From: an uncultured Eubacterium sp.
GTDB taxonomy: Bacteria; Bacillota_A; Clostridia; Lachnospirales; Lachnospiraceae
NCBI GenBank assembly: GCA_948468465.1
Contig: CAOKJJ010000135.1
Location: forward strand, 1-14,365
Direction of reading: 5' to 3'
Length of the DNA: 14,365 nucleotides
How positions within the stretch are numbered: position 1 is the stretch's first letter; every line of letters begins with the position of its first letter. Under the pieces are notes generated by a model that was not told the origin of the DNA, made no database searches, and saw only the letters and a program-made list of their open reading frames with translations. This document shows, one piece after another, positions 1 to 6,400 of the stretch. Both the position numbers and the translations under genes were made by a program.

Positions 1-64
1 AGCATGAGTAAAACTATGTGTAGTAACAACATGCTATAGGGAAATTAAGGTAATCAAACGGGCT

Positions 65-766
65 ATGATTGCTTGTGAGAACAGTGGCCATATTATTGCG
101 GACGATTTTCCTGAGGTCAGGAAAATCGTAAGTGCCGGTGCAACAAGTAAACCGGTTAAGGATTATGAGCTTACTCGCTATGCTTGCTATTTGATTGTAC
201 AAAATGGCGATCCCCGCAAAGAAGTGATTGCTTTAGGACAGACCTATTTTGCCATTCAAACATATCGACAGGAAGTAGCAGATCATTTTAATGAGTTGGA
301 CGAAGATAGAAGACGTTTAGTAGTGCGTGGGGATATCAAACAGTGGAACCAGCTTCTTGCAGAAACTGCACATGACGCAGGAGTTATTACAAATGAAGAA
401 TTTGCGATTTTAAATGCTGGGTACATGGGCTTGTATGGTGGTCTGGATGTTGATGATATACACAAGAGGAAAGGATTGGAAGTAGGGCAGAAAATTCTTG
501 ATTATATGGGAAGTACGGAGCTTATTGCTAATCTGTTCAGCGTATCACAGACAGAAGAAAAATTGCGGAAAGATGAAATTACTGGTGCAAAGGCGGCGAC
601 AGCTACTCATTATAAGGTTGGGAAAGAAGTGCGGGGAGCTATCGAAAAAATAGGCGGTACAATGCCAGAAGATTTACCGACACCAGAAAAAAGCATTCAG
701 CATAACACTCTCATAACAAATGTTATCTTTAGTTATTTTATAACACTTTCCATATTTTTTCAATAA
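65..766 (+). CDS. dinD: DinD-like DNA damage-inducible protein, truncated (probable gene remnant)
   Basis: The product resembles DinD of E. coli, an SOS-regulated protein reported to act on RecA. Recognisable stretches are ACENSGH, RYACYLIVQNGDP, GQTYFAIQT, GLYGGLD, RKGLEVGQKILDYMGSTELIANLF, QTEEKL and GGTMPEDLPTPEKSI. Family similarity seems to continue about a dozen codons upstream of this ATG (YREIKVIKRA), but the frame is closed by TGA at 5-7, so roughly the first 40 residues of a normal DinD are absent. The ATG at 65 is therefore only the first available start. It has no good Shine-Dalgarno; the nearest AAGG is 14 nt away. After Gln212 (codon 698-700) the family C-terminus stops and a hydrophobic, AT-rich tail of about 21 residues follows. 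Both ends look broken, so I read it as a degraded accessory gene. The family is sure; function is doubtful. Confidence 0.75.
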   Translation: MIACENSGHIIADDFPEVRKIVSAGATSKPVKDYELTRYACYLIVQNGDPRKEVIALGQTYFAIQTYRQEVADHFNELDEDRRRLVVRGDIKQWNQLLAETAHDAGVITNEEFAILNAGYMGLYGGLDVDDIHKRKGLEVGQKILDYMGSTELIANLFSVSQTEEKLRKDEITGAKAATATHYKVGKEVRGAIEKIGGTMPEDLPTPEKSIQHNTLITNVIFSYFITLSIFFQ

Positions 767-1028
767 CAATAAATTATTTAGTGATATTACATAGTTTAAT
801 TGAATGAAATTCCACTATTTTTGTGCAAATCAGATATAAATTTTAAAAATAAATAATAAACATTTGTAATTTTAATGAAATGGAACAATCACGAAATCCT
901 TGTTTAAGAGAAGTGGCTGTTCCTTTTTTTTGTTCCCATTTTTCCTGTATTTACAAGGCTTTTGGTATATTTAATTACAAATGCAAAGCATAACATTTGT
1001 TATGAAAATGTTATGCTTTATATTTGTA
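712..1028. repeat. AT-rich segment with related inverted repeats, possible small non-coding insertion
   Basis: CATAACAAATGTTAT at 712-726 recurs in inverted orientation at 990-1004. A shorter relative (AACATTTGTAAT) lies near 869-880. The second copy sits inside a larger stem: 976-997 pairs with 1007-1028 (22-nt arms, all but two positions complementary, 9-nt loop). The DinD reading frame loses its family C-terminus about 12 bp before the first copy. These facts fit a MITE-like insertion at the end of dinD, but I see no clear target-site duplication and the boundaries are uncertain. Confidence 0.3.
882..931 (+). terminator. Intrinsic terminator-like hairpin
   Basis: GGAACAATCAC (882-892) pairs with GTGGCTGTTCC (913-923), with one mismatch and one G-U pair, around a 20-nt loop. 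Eight T residues follow directly at 924-931. It would stop transcription coming out of the dinD fragment. Confidence 0.6.
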
Positions 1029-1052
1029 GCTGCTTGAATACATAAAAGCTGA

Positions 1053-1235
1053 CTATCTGTATGCAGGGTCTGCATGACACAAATTTTTGTGGATTTTATA
1101 TCTGCGATTGGTATTGTAAATCTCATCCGTTCACAATATTTATCGTTGCCTCCTTACGTAAACGTAATGGCAGATATAAATTCGCAAAGATTTGTGCTGT
1201 GCAGTATTGCCATACAGTCTGAACATTGATATGCA
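1053..1235 (+). promoter_or_regulatory. Candidate structured leader RNA (possible riboswitch or attenuator)
   Basis: A long imperfect stem joins 1057-1105 to 1170-1217. It contains a perfect 11-bp core (TTTATATCTGC at 1095-1105 with 1170-1180), a second helix with G-U pairs and one bulge (about 1070-1093 with 1182-1204), a symmetric 6x6 internal loop, and CTGTATG/CATACAG (1057-1063 with 1211-1217). The 64-nt apex holds two small hairpins: TATTGT/ACAATA (1112-1117, 1133-1138) and TTACG-TAAA-CGTAA (1154-1167). Positions 1053-1064 are also complementary to 1280-1291 in the downstream terminator (12 bp, one G-U), so the two folds exclude each other. No known riboswitch consensus is recognisable to me. 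Promoter evidence is weak: an extended -10-like TGGTATATT at 963-971. It lies upstream of the surface-protein gene. Confidence 0.45.
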
Positions 1236-1301
1236 AAAACCTGGTTCCATCTTTTTGCGCACTGCAGATACAGAATTGCGCATACAGATGGAGGGTTTTT
1301 T
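1236..1301 (+). terminator. Terminator hairpin in the leader of the surface-protein gene
   Basis: AAAACC (1236-1241) pairs with GGTTTT (1294-1299), TCCATCT (1246-1252) with AGATGGA (1286-1292), and TGCGCA (1256-1261) with TGCGCA (1277-1282), with small internal loops between. A T-run covers 1296-1301. Its 3' arm (1280-1291) can alternatively pair with 1053-1064, so termination may be conditional. It lies 91 nt before the start codon at 1393. Confidence 0.55.
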
Positions 1302-1322
1302 GTATATATGTAACTATTCATT

Positions 1323-1373
1323 TGTATGGGCCACCATACACGGACACATTTACAGCATGCATATGGCTGTAAA
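1323..1373 (+). other. Two small hairpins just ahead of the ribosome binding site
   Basis: TGTATGG-GCCA-CCATACA (1323-1340) is a perfect 7-bp stem with a 4-nt loop. TTTACAGC (1349-1356) pairs with GCTGTAAA (1366-1373). AGGAGG follows at 1381-1386 and the ATG at 1393. They could protect the 5' end of the message or affect ribosome access; the role is inferred. Confidence 0.4.
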
Positions 1374-1392
1374 AAAGTAGAGGAGGAAGATC

Positions 1393-3888
1393 ATGAAGAA
1401 AAAATTCATGAAAAAAGCTCTTGCGGTTGTACTGTCAACAGCGATGACGTTTACCCTGTCGTCAACAGGACAACTGCAGAATGCGTCAGCGGCGAAAAAA
1501 TTTGTCGGCTTGAATACTTCTTTTAAGACATTAAAAGTAGGGCAGACATATAAACTGCGGCTGGTAAACAATACGAGCAGCTGGAAGATCAAAAAGGTAG
1601 CCACAACGGATAAGTCGATTGCTACCGTATACGGAAAAAAGAGTTCCAGTGTTATGATTAAGGGAAAAGGAACCGGCAGGGCAACCATTCGTGTCAGCGT
1701 TAAGACTGCGGCAAGAAAAGCAAACAACACAAAGACACTCCGGTGCCGTGTAAATGTCAAGGGAACAGACATTACACCGACTCCGGCGCCATCCAAAGAC
1801 CCGGTAAAGACAAGCGTGGAAGTCACCACACAGGCAGAATTAAATGACGCCCTGGCAAATAATGCGATTACAAGCATCACAGTCACTACGTCAAATGCGG
1901 CATCTCTTACGATTCCTGCCGGCAAGTATGGCAATGTAGATCTGACCGTGAACGCGCCAAATGTGGATATTGTCAATAATGCTGTATTTAAGTCCATTAC
2001 GATCAAAGCAATCAAGGGCGATACATGGACAGAGAACGCACAGGGCAACAAAATAACGGTTGACGCGTTAAAAGCGCGTATTGTCGTAAATGAAGCTGCA
2101 AATATTTCAGCCATTACGATTACAAAAGCAAAAGCAGATGTAGCGCTTGTAGTAAACGGCACAGCAGCAGGCGTTACGGTCAATGCAAAGGCAAAATTAA
2201 ACATCACAGGTACGACAAAAGGAAAAGTGCCTGTTACAGTCAGCGCGGCAGCGGCAGACACAGAAATCATCTCAGCCGTAGCAGCTGATATCCAGCTGCA
2301 TGCAAACGCTGTGATCGAGTTGTTAAAAGGCGCGGAAGAAAGCGCTGTACAGGTTCTTAGCGCTGCGGCAACCGTAACAGTGAAAAACAACACGGACAAG
2401 AAGATCACTGTTACAGACGCAAAAAATGCGAAGACGGATGTAAAATCAAAAGGCACCCATACAGTAAAACCATCCGCTACGACAGGTTCGACGGGCACAA
2501 GCACAGGTACCTGGGGCGGCGGTTCCAGCTGGATTGGCAGCGGCGGCTCCAGCAGTTCCGGATCATCTACAAAAAGAGAGACAGTTGTCCGTTCTCATAA
2601 AGAGTTAGCAGATGCATTGAAAGTGTCCACCATGGAAAAGATTACCATCATGGACAACGCTGACGGCACAGGGAATGAACTGAAAATTGATGAAGGAAAT
2701 TATTCGGCGATCACGCTGGTTGTAAATGCTCCGAAGAGTACGATTGAGAACCATGCAAACTTTAAAGAAGTTCAGATTAAAAATATTGCTCCAGATACAT
2801 GGATGGAATATGCAGAAAACATCCTGACTGTAGAGGCTCCGACTCCGCATATTTTTATAGCAGAAAAAGCAAAGGTAAAAAGCCTGATTTTTAAAGGTGC
2901 TGTGAAAAAGGCTGTCCTGGATGTAAAAGGAACCATCAGCAGTGCAATCAGATGCCAGGCTGCGAATGCAGACGCAAAGGTAACATTAAATGTAGAAGGA
3001 AGCGTACAGGGAGTACAGGTTGTTTCAGCTATGACGGTTGTTGTTTCTGCTCCTGCGGGTGTTACGTTAGGTCGAATCCCGGTAACAATCTCCGCGCCGA
3101 AGGCATTATTGTATGCAATGGCTCCGGTCGCTGTAAAAGTTGAGGTAAAAGAAGTTGCCGTTACACTGGAAGCAGGCGCCGAAAACAGTACATTGGAAAT
3201 GGCTGACAAAGACCTGAAACCATATGTTGATACGAAAGTTGACGTACCGGTAACCGTAACAAATGACAGCAGCGTAAAGGATGTTGTAATCGAAAAAGAA
3301 CAGGCAGCCGGGGAAGTCATTATTACTGACGAAGGAAAGGTAGAGGTAGATACAGAAGCTAAGCCGCCGGTAGAAGCAGGCGATAACATTGACGAAGATG
3401 CGAAGGATGAGATCAAAGATCCAGAACCGTTACCGGATAATCCAAGTACAGATGATGAGCCAGGAACAGATGAACCAGGAACAGATGAACCAGGAACAGA
3501 CGAACCAGGAACAGACGAACCAGGAACAGATGATCCAGAAAATCCTGCAGCAACTCCAACAGCAACAGTTAGTGTAACATCTGGAAGTTCTTTAGTTATT
3601 TCTGCCAGTGCAATAACTGTAAATGGAACAGCAGAAGAGATTACAAGTCGTGGAAATGCAAAATTTGGTGCATCTGAAAGCGCAGCGGCCGGCAGTGTAT
3701 CATATGGAACAAACGGTTATGAATTTACTTCGTCAGATATTAACGGCGCTAATTCATTTTATGTAGAATTTACTGCTACGACCGCTTCTGGAACATATAC
3801 ACTGAAAGTGACAGTAAATTTGAGTGAATTAACGAATGGTGTAGCAAAGACAATTAACGCAACGGTTGTTTCTTCTGATGCCACATAA
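1393..3888 (+). CDS. Secreted surface protein with Ig-like domain and two duplicated beta-rich repeats
   Basis: The 831-residue product starts with a Sec signal peptide (MKKKFMKKALAVVLSTAMTF; likely cleaved after residues 33-34, ASA-A). Residues about 36-125 resemble a bacterial Ig-like (Big_2-type) domain (LKVGQTYKL, TTDKSIATV, KGTGRATI). Two long homologous blocks follow, about 142-350 and 398-640. Each carries the pattern G-Y-x(4)-L-x-VNAP, then FK-x(3)-IK, DTW-x-E, then alternating V/I-rich strands, suggesting stacked beta or beta-helix folds. A Gly/Ser/Trp linker (361-393) separates them. Next come an acidic stretch, five PGTDE units (690-714), and a Thr/Ser-rich C-terminal domain (about 720-831). 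No LPXTG motif or transmembrane anchor is visible, so attachment is unknown. The start is set by AGGAGG 6 nt upstream. It is followed by tandem hairpins and appears monocistronic. No enzymatic motif is seen; binding or adhesion is only a guess. Confidence 0.85.
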   Translation: MKKKFMKKALAVVLSTAMTFTLSSTGQLQNASAAKKFVGLNTSFKTLKVGQTYKLRLVNNTSSWKIKKVATTDKSIATVYGKKSSSVMIKGKGTGRATIRVSVKTAARKANNTKTLRCRVNVKGTDITPTPAPSKDPVKTSVEVTTQAELNDALANNAITSITVTTSNAASLTIPAGKYGNVDLTVNAPNVDIVNNAVFKSITIKAIKGDTWTENAQGNKITVDALKARIVVNEAANISAITITKAKADVALVVNGTAAGVTVNAKAKLNITGTTKGKVPVTVSAAAADTEIISAVAADIQLHANAVIELLKGAEESAVQVLSAAATVTVKNNTDKKITVTDAKNAKTDVKSKGTHTVKPSATTGSTGTSTGTWGGGSSWIGSGGSSSSGSSTKRETVVRSHKELADALKVSTMEKITIMDNADGTGNELKIDEGNYSAITLVVNAPKSTIENHANFKEVQIKNIAPDTWMEYAENILTVEAPTPHIFIAEKAKVKSLIFKGAVKKAVLDVKGTISSAIRCQAANADAKVTLNVEGSVQGVQVVSAMTVVVSAPAGVTLGRIPVTISAPKALLYAMAPVAVKVEVKEVAVTLEAGAENSTLEMADKDLKPYVDTKVDVPVTVTNDSSVKDVVIEKEQAAGEVIITDEGKVEVDTEAKPPVEAGDNIDEDAKDEIKDPEPLPDNPSTDDEPGTDEPGTDEPGTDEPGTDEPGTDDPENPAATPTATVSVTSGSSLVISASAITVNGTAEEITSRGNAKFGASESAAAGSVSYGTNGYEFTSSDINGANSFYVEFTATTASGTYTLKVTVNLSELTNGVAKTINATVVSSDAT
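3460..3534 (+). repeat. Five tandem 15-bp units coding for PGTDE
   Basis: The unit CCAGGAACAGATGAA occurs five times without gaps. The copies differ only at a T/C third position and in the last codon (GAT, giving Asp). It encodes residues 690-714 of the surface protein, a Pro- and acid-rich spacer of the kind that spans cell walls. Unit number is likely to vary between strains by slippage, in frame. Confidence 0.9.
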
Positions 3889-3906
3889 ACACAATCAAAT
3901 GAATGC

Positions 3907-3967
3907 AAAGCCTATATCAGGCTTTATCATAAAAATCTCAGAGATTTCAGATCTCTGGGATTTTTAT
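3907..3967 (+). terminator. Tandem hairpin terminator after the surface-protein gene
   Basis: The first hairpin is AAAGCCT-ATATC-AGGCTTT at 3907-3925. The second is a 15-bp stem (3931-3945 with 3951-3965, one G-U pair) around the loop TTCAG, whose right arm ends in TTTTT and runs into TATT. The A-tract/T-tract symmetry means it could act on both strands. Confidence 0.85.
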
Positions 3968-4003
3968 TGCTATGGTTCAATTTGCTGAATATACAGGCAG
4001 GAA

Positions 4004-4036
4004 AGCAGCGGAATAGCAGTGGAATAGCAGTGGAAT
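4004..4036. repeat. Three tandem 11-bp repeats upstream of the promoter, possible regulator site
   Basis: The unit AGCAGYGGAAT is repeated three times without gaps (4004-4014, 4015-4025, 4026-4036), differing only at C/T in the sixth base. The 11-bp period puts every copy on nearly the same face of the helix. The array ends 12 bp before the -35 box at 4049, a position suited to an activator. The binding protein is unknown. Confidence 0.5.
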
Positions 4037-4048
4037 ATTCGAAAAAAC

Positions 4049-4077
4049 TTGCAATTTGACGGACACTATGCTATAAT
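4049..4077 (+). promoter_or_regulatory. Sigma-A-type promoter of the rmlD-like/symporter/binding-protein operon
   Basis: The -35 box TTGCAA (4049-4054), a 17-bp spacer and the -10 box TATAAT (4072-4077), preceded by TGC as an extended -10 element. The expected start of transcription is near 4084, about 140 nt before the first credible start codon. Confidence 0.7.
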
Positions 4078-4091
4078 ATTTTCATGTGGAG

Positions 4092-4123
4092 GTGCATTTC
4101 CAACAAAGGAGATGCACTTTTTT
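4092..4123 (+). terminator. Promoter-proximal terminator (possible attenuator)
   Basis: GTGCATTTCC (4092-4101) pairs with GGAGATGCAC (4108-4117) over 10 bp with one G-U, with loop AACAAA, followed by six T residues at 4118-4123. It begins only about 8 nt after the predicted transcription start, so most initiating polymerases would release a transcript of about 40 nt unless something prevents folding. Confidence 0.65.
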
Positions 4124-4224
4124 GCAGTAAACCTGTCAAAATATACCAATATAATACGAATGAAGATCGAAAGGTATTGCGCTGCCGCAAAACAGGCAAA
4201 ATAGAAACTGAGAGGAGATTTTAT

Positions 4225-5088
4225 ATGTTAAAAAATGCGATATGGATCACCGGCGCGGAGGGACGCCTTGGCTCTGCGCTCGTTGAACTGCTGAAAAAAG
4301 ATGTAGACAACAAGGTCGTCGGTACAGATATGGACGTGGACATTACAGATATGGACGCGGTGGAGCAGTGCATCAAAGTGTACCGCCCGAACATCGTCAT
4401 CAACTGCGCAAGCATTTCAGACGCGGAGTATTGTGAACAAAATATGGTGCAGGCATTTAAGGTAAACGCGCTTGGCGCGAGAAATCTGGCAGCGGCCTCC
4501 AGAAGCGCGAACGCCAAAATGATACAGCTTTCGACCGATGATGTGTTCAGCGGGCGTTCGGCCGGCCAGTTGACAGAGTTTGACGTGCCTGATCCGCAGT
4601 CGATATATGGCAAATCCAAATATGCCGGAGAAAATTATGTCAGGGAATTAAATCCAAAGCATTTAATTGTCCGCAGCTCCTGGGTATATGGCGCCGCAAA
4701 CGAAAGCGCAAAAGAAGACTATTTTTCTTATGTTGTCAGTCATGGGAAGAGCAAAACGCCGTTTCAGGCGCCGCTTGACCGGATCGGCAGTCCGACGAGC
4801 GCGGATGTACTTGCGGAATTTATTAAATGCCTGCTGGATAAGACAGAGTACGGGATCTATCATGCTTCCTGCGAAGGCATGTGTTCCAGGCATGAGTTTG
4901 CCACAGCGATCCTGGCGCTGATGGGTTATGATACCGAGCTTGCGAAAGGTTATTTTTCCGTGGAAAATAGGGGACGAATTTCGATACTGCTTGAAAATCT
5001 GATGATGAAAATGACAGAAATCTACATAATGCCGCAGTGGTTTGATGAGCTGAAGGCATATATTGAAAAAAATAAAGAAACAGAATAA
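4225..5088 (+). CDS. RmlD-like NAD(P)-dependent sugar reductase (dTDP-4-dehydrorhamnose reductase family)
   Basis: This 287-residue cytosolic protein belongs to the extended short-chain dehydrogenase group around RmlD, which reduces dTDP-4-keto-rhamnose to dTDP-L-rhamnose. It has the Rossmann motif TGAEGRLG (residues 9-16), DVDITD, an INCAS segment, the STD motif (Ser103-Thr104) and the catalytic pair Tyr128/Lys132 in YGKSK, then RSSWVYG and RIGSPTSADVLA. The C-terminal ENLMM and MPQW motifs are typical of the family, and length is normal. The start is the ATG after GAGAGGAGATTTTAT. The frame is open back to an ATG at 4084, but that extension has no ribosome binding site and no family similarity. 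The gene is 16 bp upstream of the symporter gene. No other rhamnose genes are nearby, so the true substrate may differ. Confidence 0.82.
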   Translation: MLKNAIWITGAEGRLGSALVELLKKDVDNKVVGTDMDVDITDMDAVEQCIKVYRPNIVINCASISDAEYCEQNMVQAFKVNALGARNLAAASRSANAKMIQLSTDDVFSGRSAGQLTEFDVPDPQSIYGKSKYAGENYVRELNPKHLIVRSSWVYGAANESAKEDYFSYVVSHGKSKTPFQAPLDRIGSPTSADVLAEFIKCLLDKTEYGIYHASCEGMCSRHEFATAILALMGYDTELAKGYFSVENRGRISILLENLMMKMTEIYIMPQWFDELKAYIEKNKETE

Positions 5089-5104
5089 AGGTTGGAGGAT
5101 GAAC

Positions 5105-6400
5105 ATGCAGGAAGAAGAAAACAGAAAAGAAACGAAGAAAATGGGGCTGACAACTAAGATTTTTATCGGGTTGATCGGCGGCCTGGTATTAGGCGTTATT
5201 TTGAATTTGTTTGTGCCGCACTCTTCCTTTCGGGATGCGGTGTTAGTAGATGGTATTTTTTATGTCATAGGCAATGGATTTATCCGTTTGATGAAGATGC
5301 TTGTAGTACCGCTTGTATTTTGTTCGCTTGTCTGTGGAAGCTCTGCGATTGGCGATACGAAGTCGCTTGGAAAAGTAGGCGGCAAGACGATTGTATTTTA
5401 CCTGCTGACTACGGCGCTGGCGGTAACGGTTGCTATAACAGTTGCTACGGTTGTAAAGCCTGGGGTTGGACTGGACATGTCTTCGATTGAAACAGGGGAA
5501 ACAGCGGTTGCCGAGAATGTATCTGTCGCGGATACGATCTTAAATATTATACCGGAGAATCCGATCGGCGCTTTGGCTGACGGCACAATGCTGCAGATTA
5601 TTTTGTTTGCGTTGTTAATCGGCGTGCTTCTTGCAAAGATGGGAGAGCGGACGGAGCTGATTGCGAATCTGTTTAACCAGTGCAATGAACTGATGATGGA
5701 AATGACCAATCTTGTCATGAGCCTGGCCCCGGTCGGTGTGTTTTGCATGATTGCCAAAACATTTGCAAATCTGGGCTTTGACGCGTTTGTCCCGCTGTTA
5801 AAATATATGGGAAGCGTAGTGCTTGGACTGTTCATTCAGTGTTTGATCGTATATATGGTTTTGCTTGTGATTTTTACAAGGCTGAATCCGGTGAAATTTA
5901 TTAAAAAATTTTTCCCGGTTATGGCATTTGCATTTTCCACTTCTACGTCAAATGCGACCATTCCTATGAATATTGATACGCTGGAAGAAAAAATCGGTGT
6001 GTCCAGAAAGATTTCTTCGTTTACGATACCGTTAGGAGCAACGATCAATATGGATGGTACTTCGATTATGCAGGGTGTGGCCGTTGTGTTTGCGGCGCAG
6101 GCGTATGGGATGCAGCTTGGCCCAAAAGGGTATCTGACGGTCATTGCGACAGCGACGCTTGCTTCGATTGGCACGGCAGGCATTCCTTCGGTTGGACTTG
6201 TAACGCTTTCGATGGTGTTTACAGCTGTTGGCCTTCCGGTAGAAGCGATTATGCTTATTATGGGTGTCGACCGTATTCTGGATATGATCCGCACGGCGGT
6301 CAACATTACCGGAGACGCGGTATGTACCACGATCGTGGCGCATCAAAACGGTGATCTGGACAGGGAGGTATTTAACAGAATGGAGGAGAACAATGCGTAA
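5105..6400 (+). CDS. Dicarboxylate/amino acid:cation symporter (DAACS family, acidic amino acid type)
   Basis: This is a 431-residue inner-membrane secondary transporter of the GltP/Glt-Ph (SLC1) family, which couples Na+ or H+ entry to uptake of glutamate, aspartate or dicarboxylates. Characteristic elements are many hydrophobic segments from residue about 18, the serine-rich hairpin motif STSTSNATIP (278-287), PLGATINMDGT with the NMDGT cation motif (315-319), and the TM8 signature with Asp393, Arg396, Thr397, Asn400 and Asp404. In Glt-Ph the equivalent Asp, Arg, Thr, Asn and Asp surround the substrate, and the Arg binds the side-chain carboxylate. This favours an acidic amino acid (inference by homology). 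The start ATG is 6 nt after GGAGG; upstream in-frame ATGs overlap the previous gene and lack this spacing. The 3' end overlaps the binding-lipoprotein gene by 8 bp. Confidence 0.92.
   Translation: MQEEENRKETKKMGLTTKIFIGLIGGLVLGVILNLFVPHSSFRDAVLVDGIFYVIGNGFIRLMKMLVVPLVFCSLVCGSSAIGDTKSLGKVGGKTIVFYLLTTALAVTVAITVATVVKPGVGLDMSSIETGETAVAENVSVADTILNIIPENPIGALADGTMLQIILFALLIGVLLAKMGERTELIANLFNQCNELMMEMTNLVMSLAPVGVFCMIAKTFANLGFDAFVPLLKYMGSVVLGLFIQCLIVYMVLLVIFTRLNPVKFIKKFFPVMAFAFSTSTSNATIPMNIDTLEEKIGVSRKISSFTIPLGATINMDGTSIMQGVAVVFAAQAYGMQLGPKGYLTVIATATLASIGTAGIPSVGLVTLSMVFTAVGLPVEAIMLIMGVDRILDMIRTAVNITGDAVCTTIVAHQNGDLDREVFNRMEENNA

Noticed and set aside
1053..1235. Known cyclic-di-GMP-I riboswitch upstream of a surface protein
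   Set aside because: A GCAAAG string occurs near 1184, but the rest of the conserved core of that class is not present.
1350..2504. Long open frame on the minus strand across the surface-protein gene
   Set aside because: It is antisense to a well-supported gene with signal peptide and ribosome binding site. Its Val/Phe/Ala-rich translation is what biased codons give in the opposite frame, and it has no ribosome binding site.
2772..3416. Second minus-strand open frame inside the surface-protein gene
   Set aside because: Ser/Thr/Val-rich antisense shadow of the same coding region, with no start signals or recognisable motif.
3460..3534. Short regular repeats that might suggest a CRISPR array
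   Set aside because: The units are contiguous without spacers and encode an in-frame PGTDE tract.
4084..4224. N-terminal extension of the RmlD-like protein from the ATG at 4084
   Set aside because: There is no Shine-Dalgarno, it contains a terminator hairpin, and RmlD proteins begin just before the Rossmann motif as they do from 4225. Kept only as an attenuation idea.
5063..5104. Upstream start of the symporter inside the reductase gene
   Set aside because: The extra Lys-rich residues are not typical of the family, and GGAGG is correctly placed only for the ATG at 5105.
6351..6392. Upstream start of the binding lipoprotein
   Set aside because: It would put charged residues before the lipoprotein signal sequence. 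The ATG at 6393 has the GGAGG site and a proper MRKK n-region.
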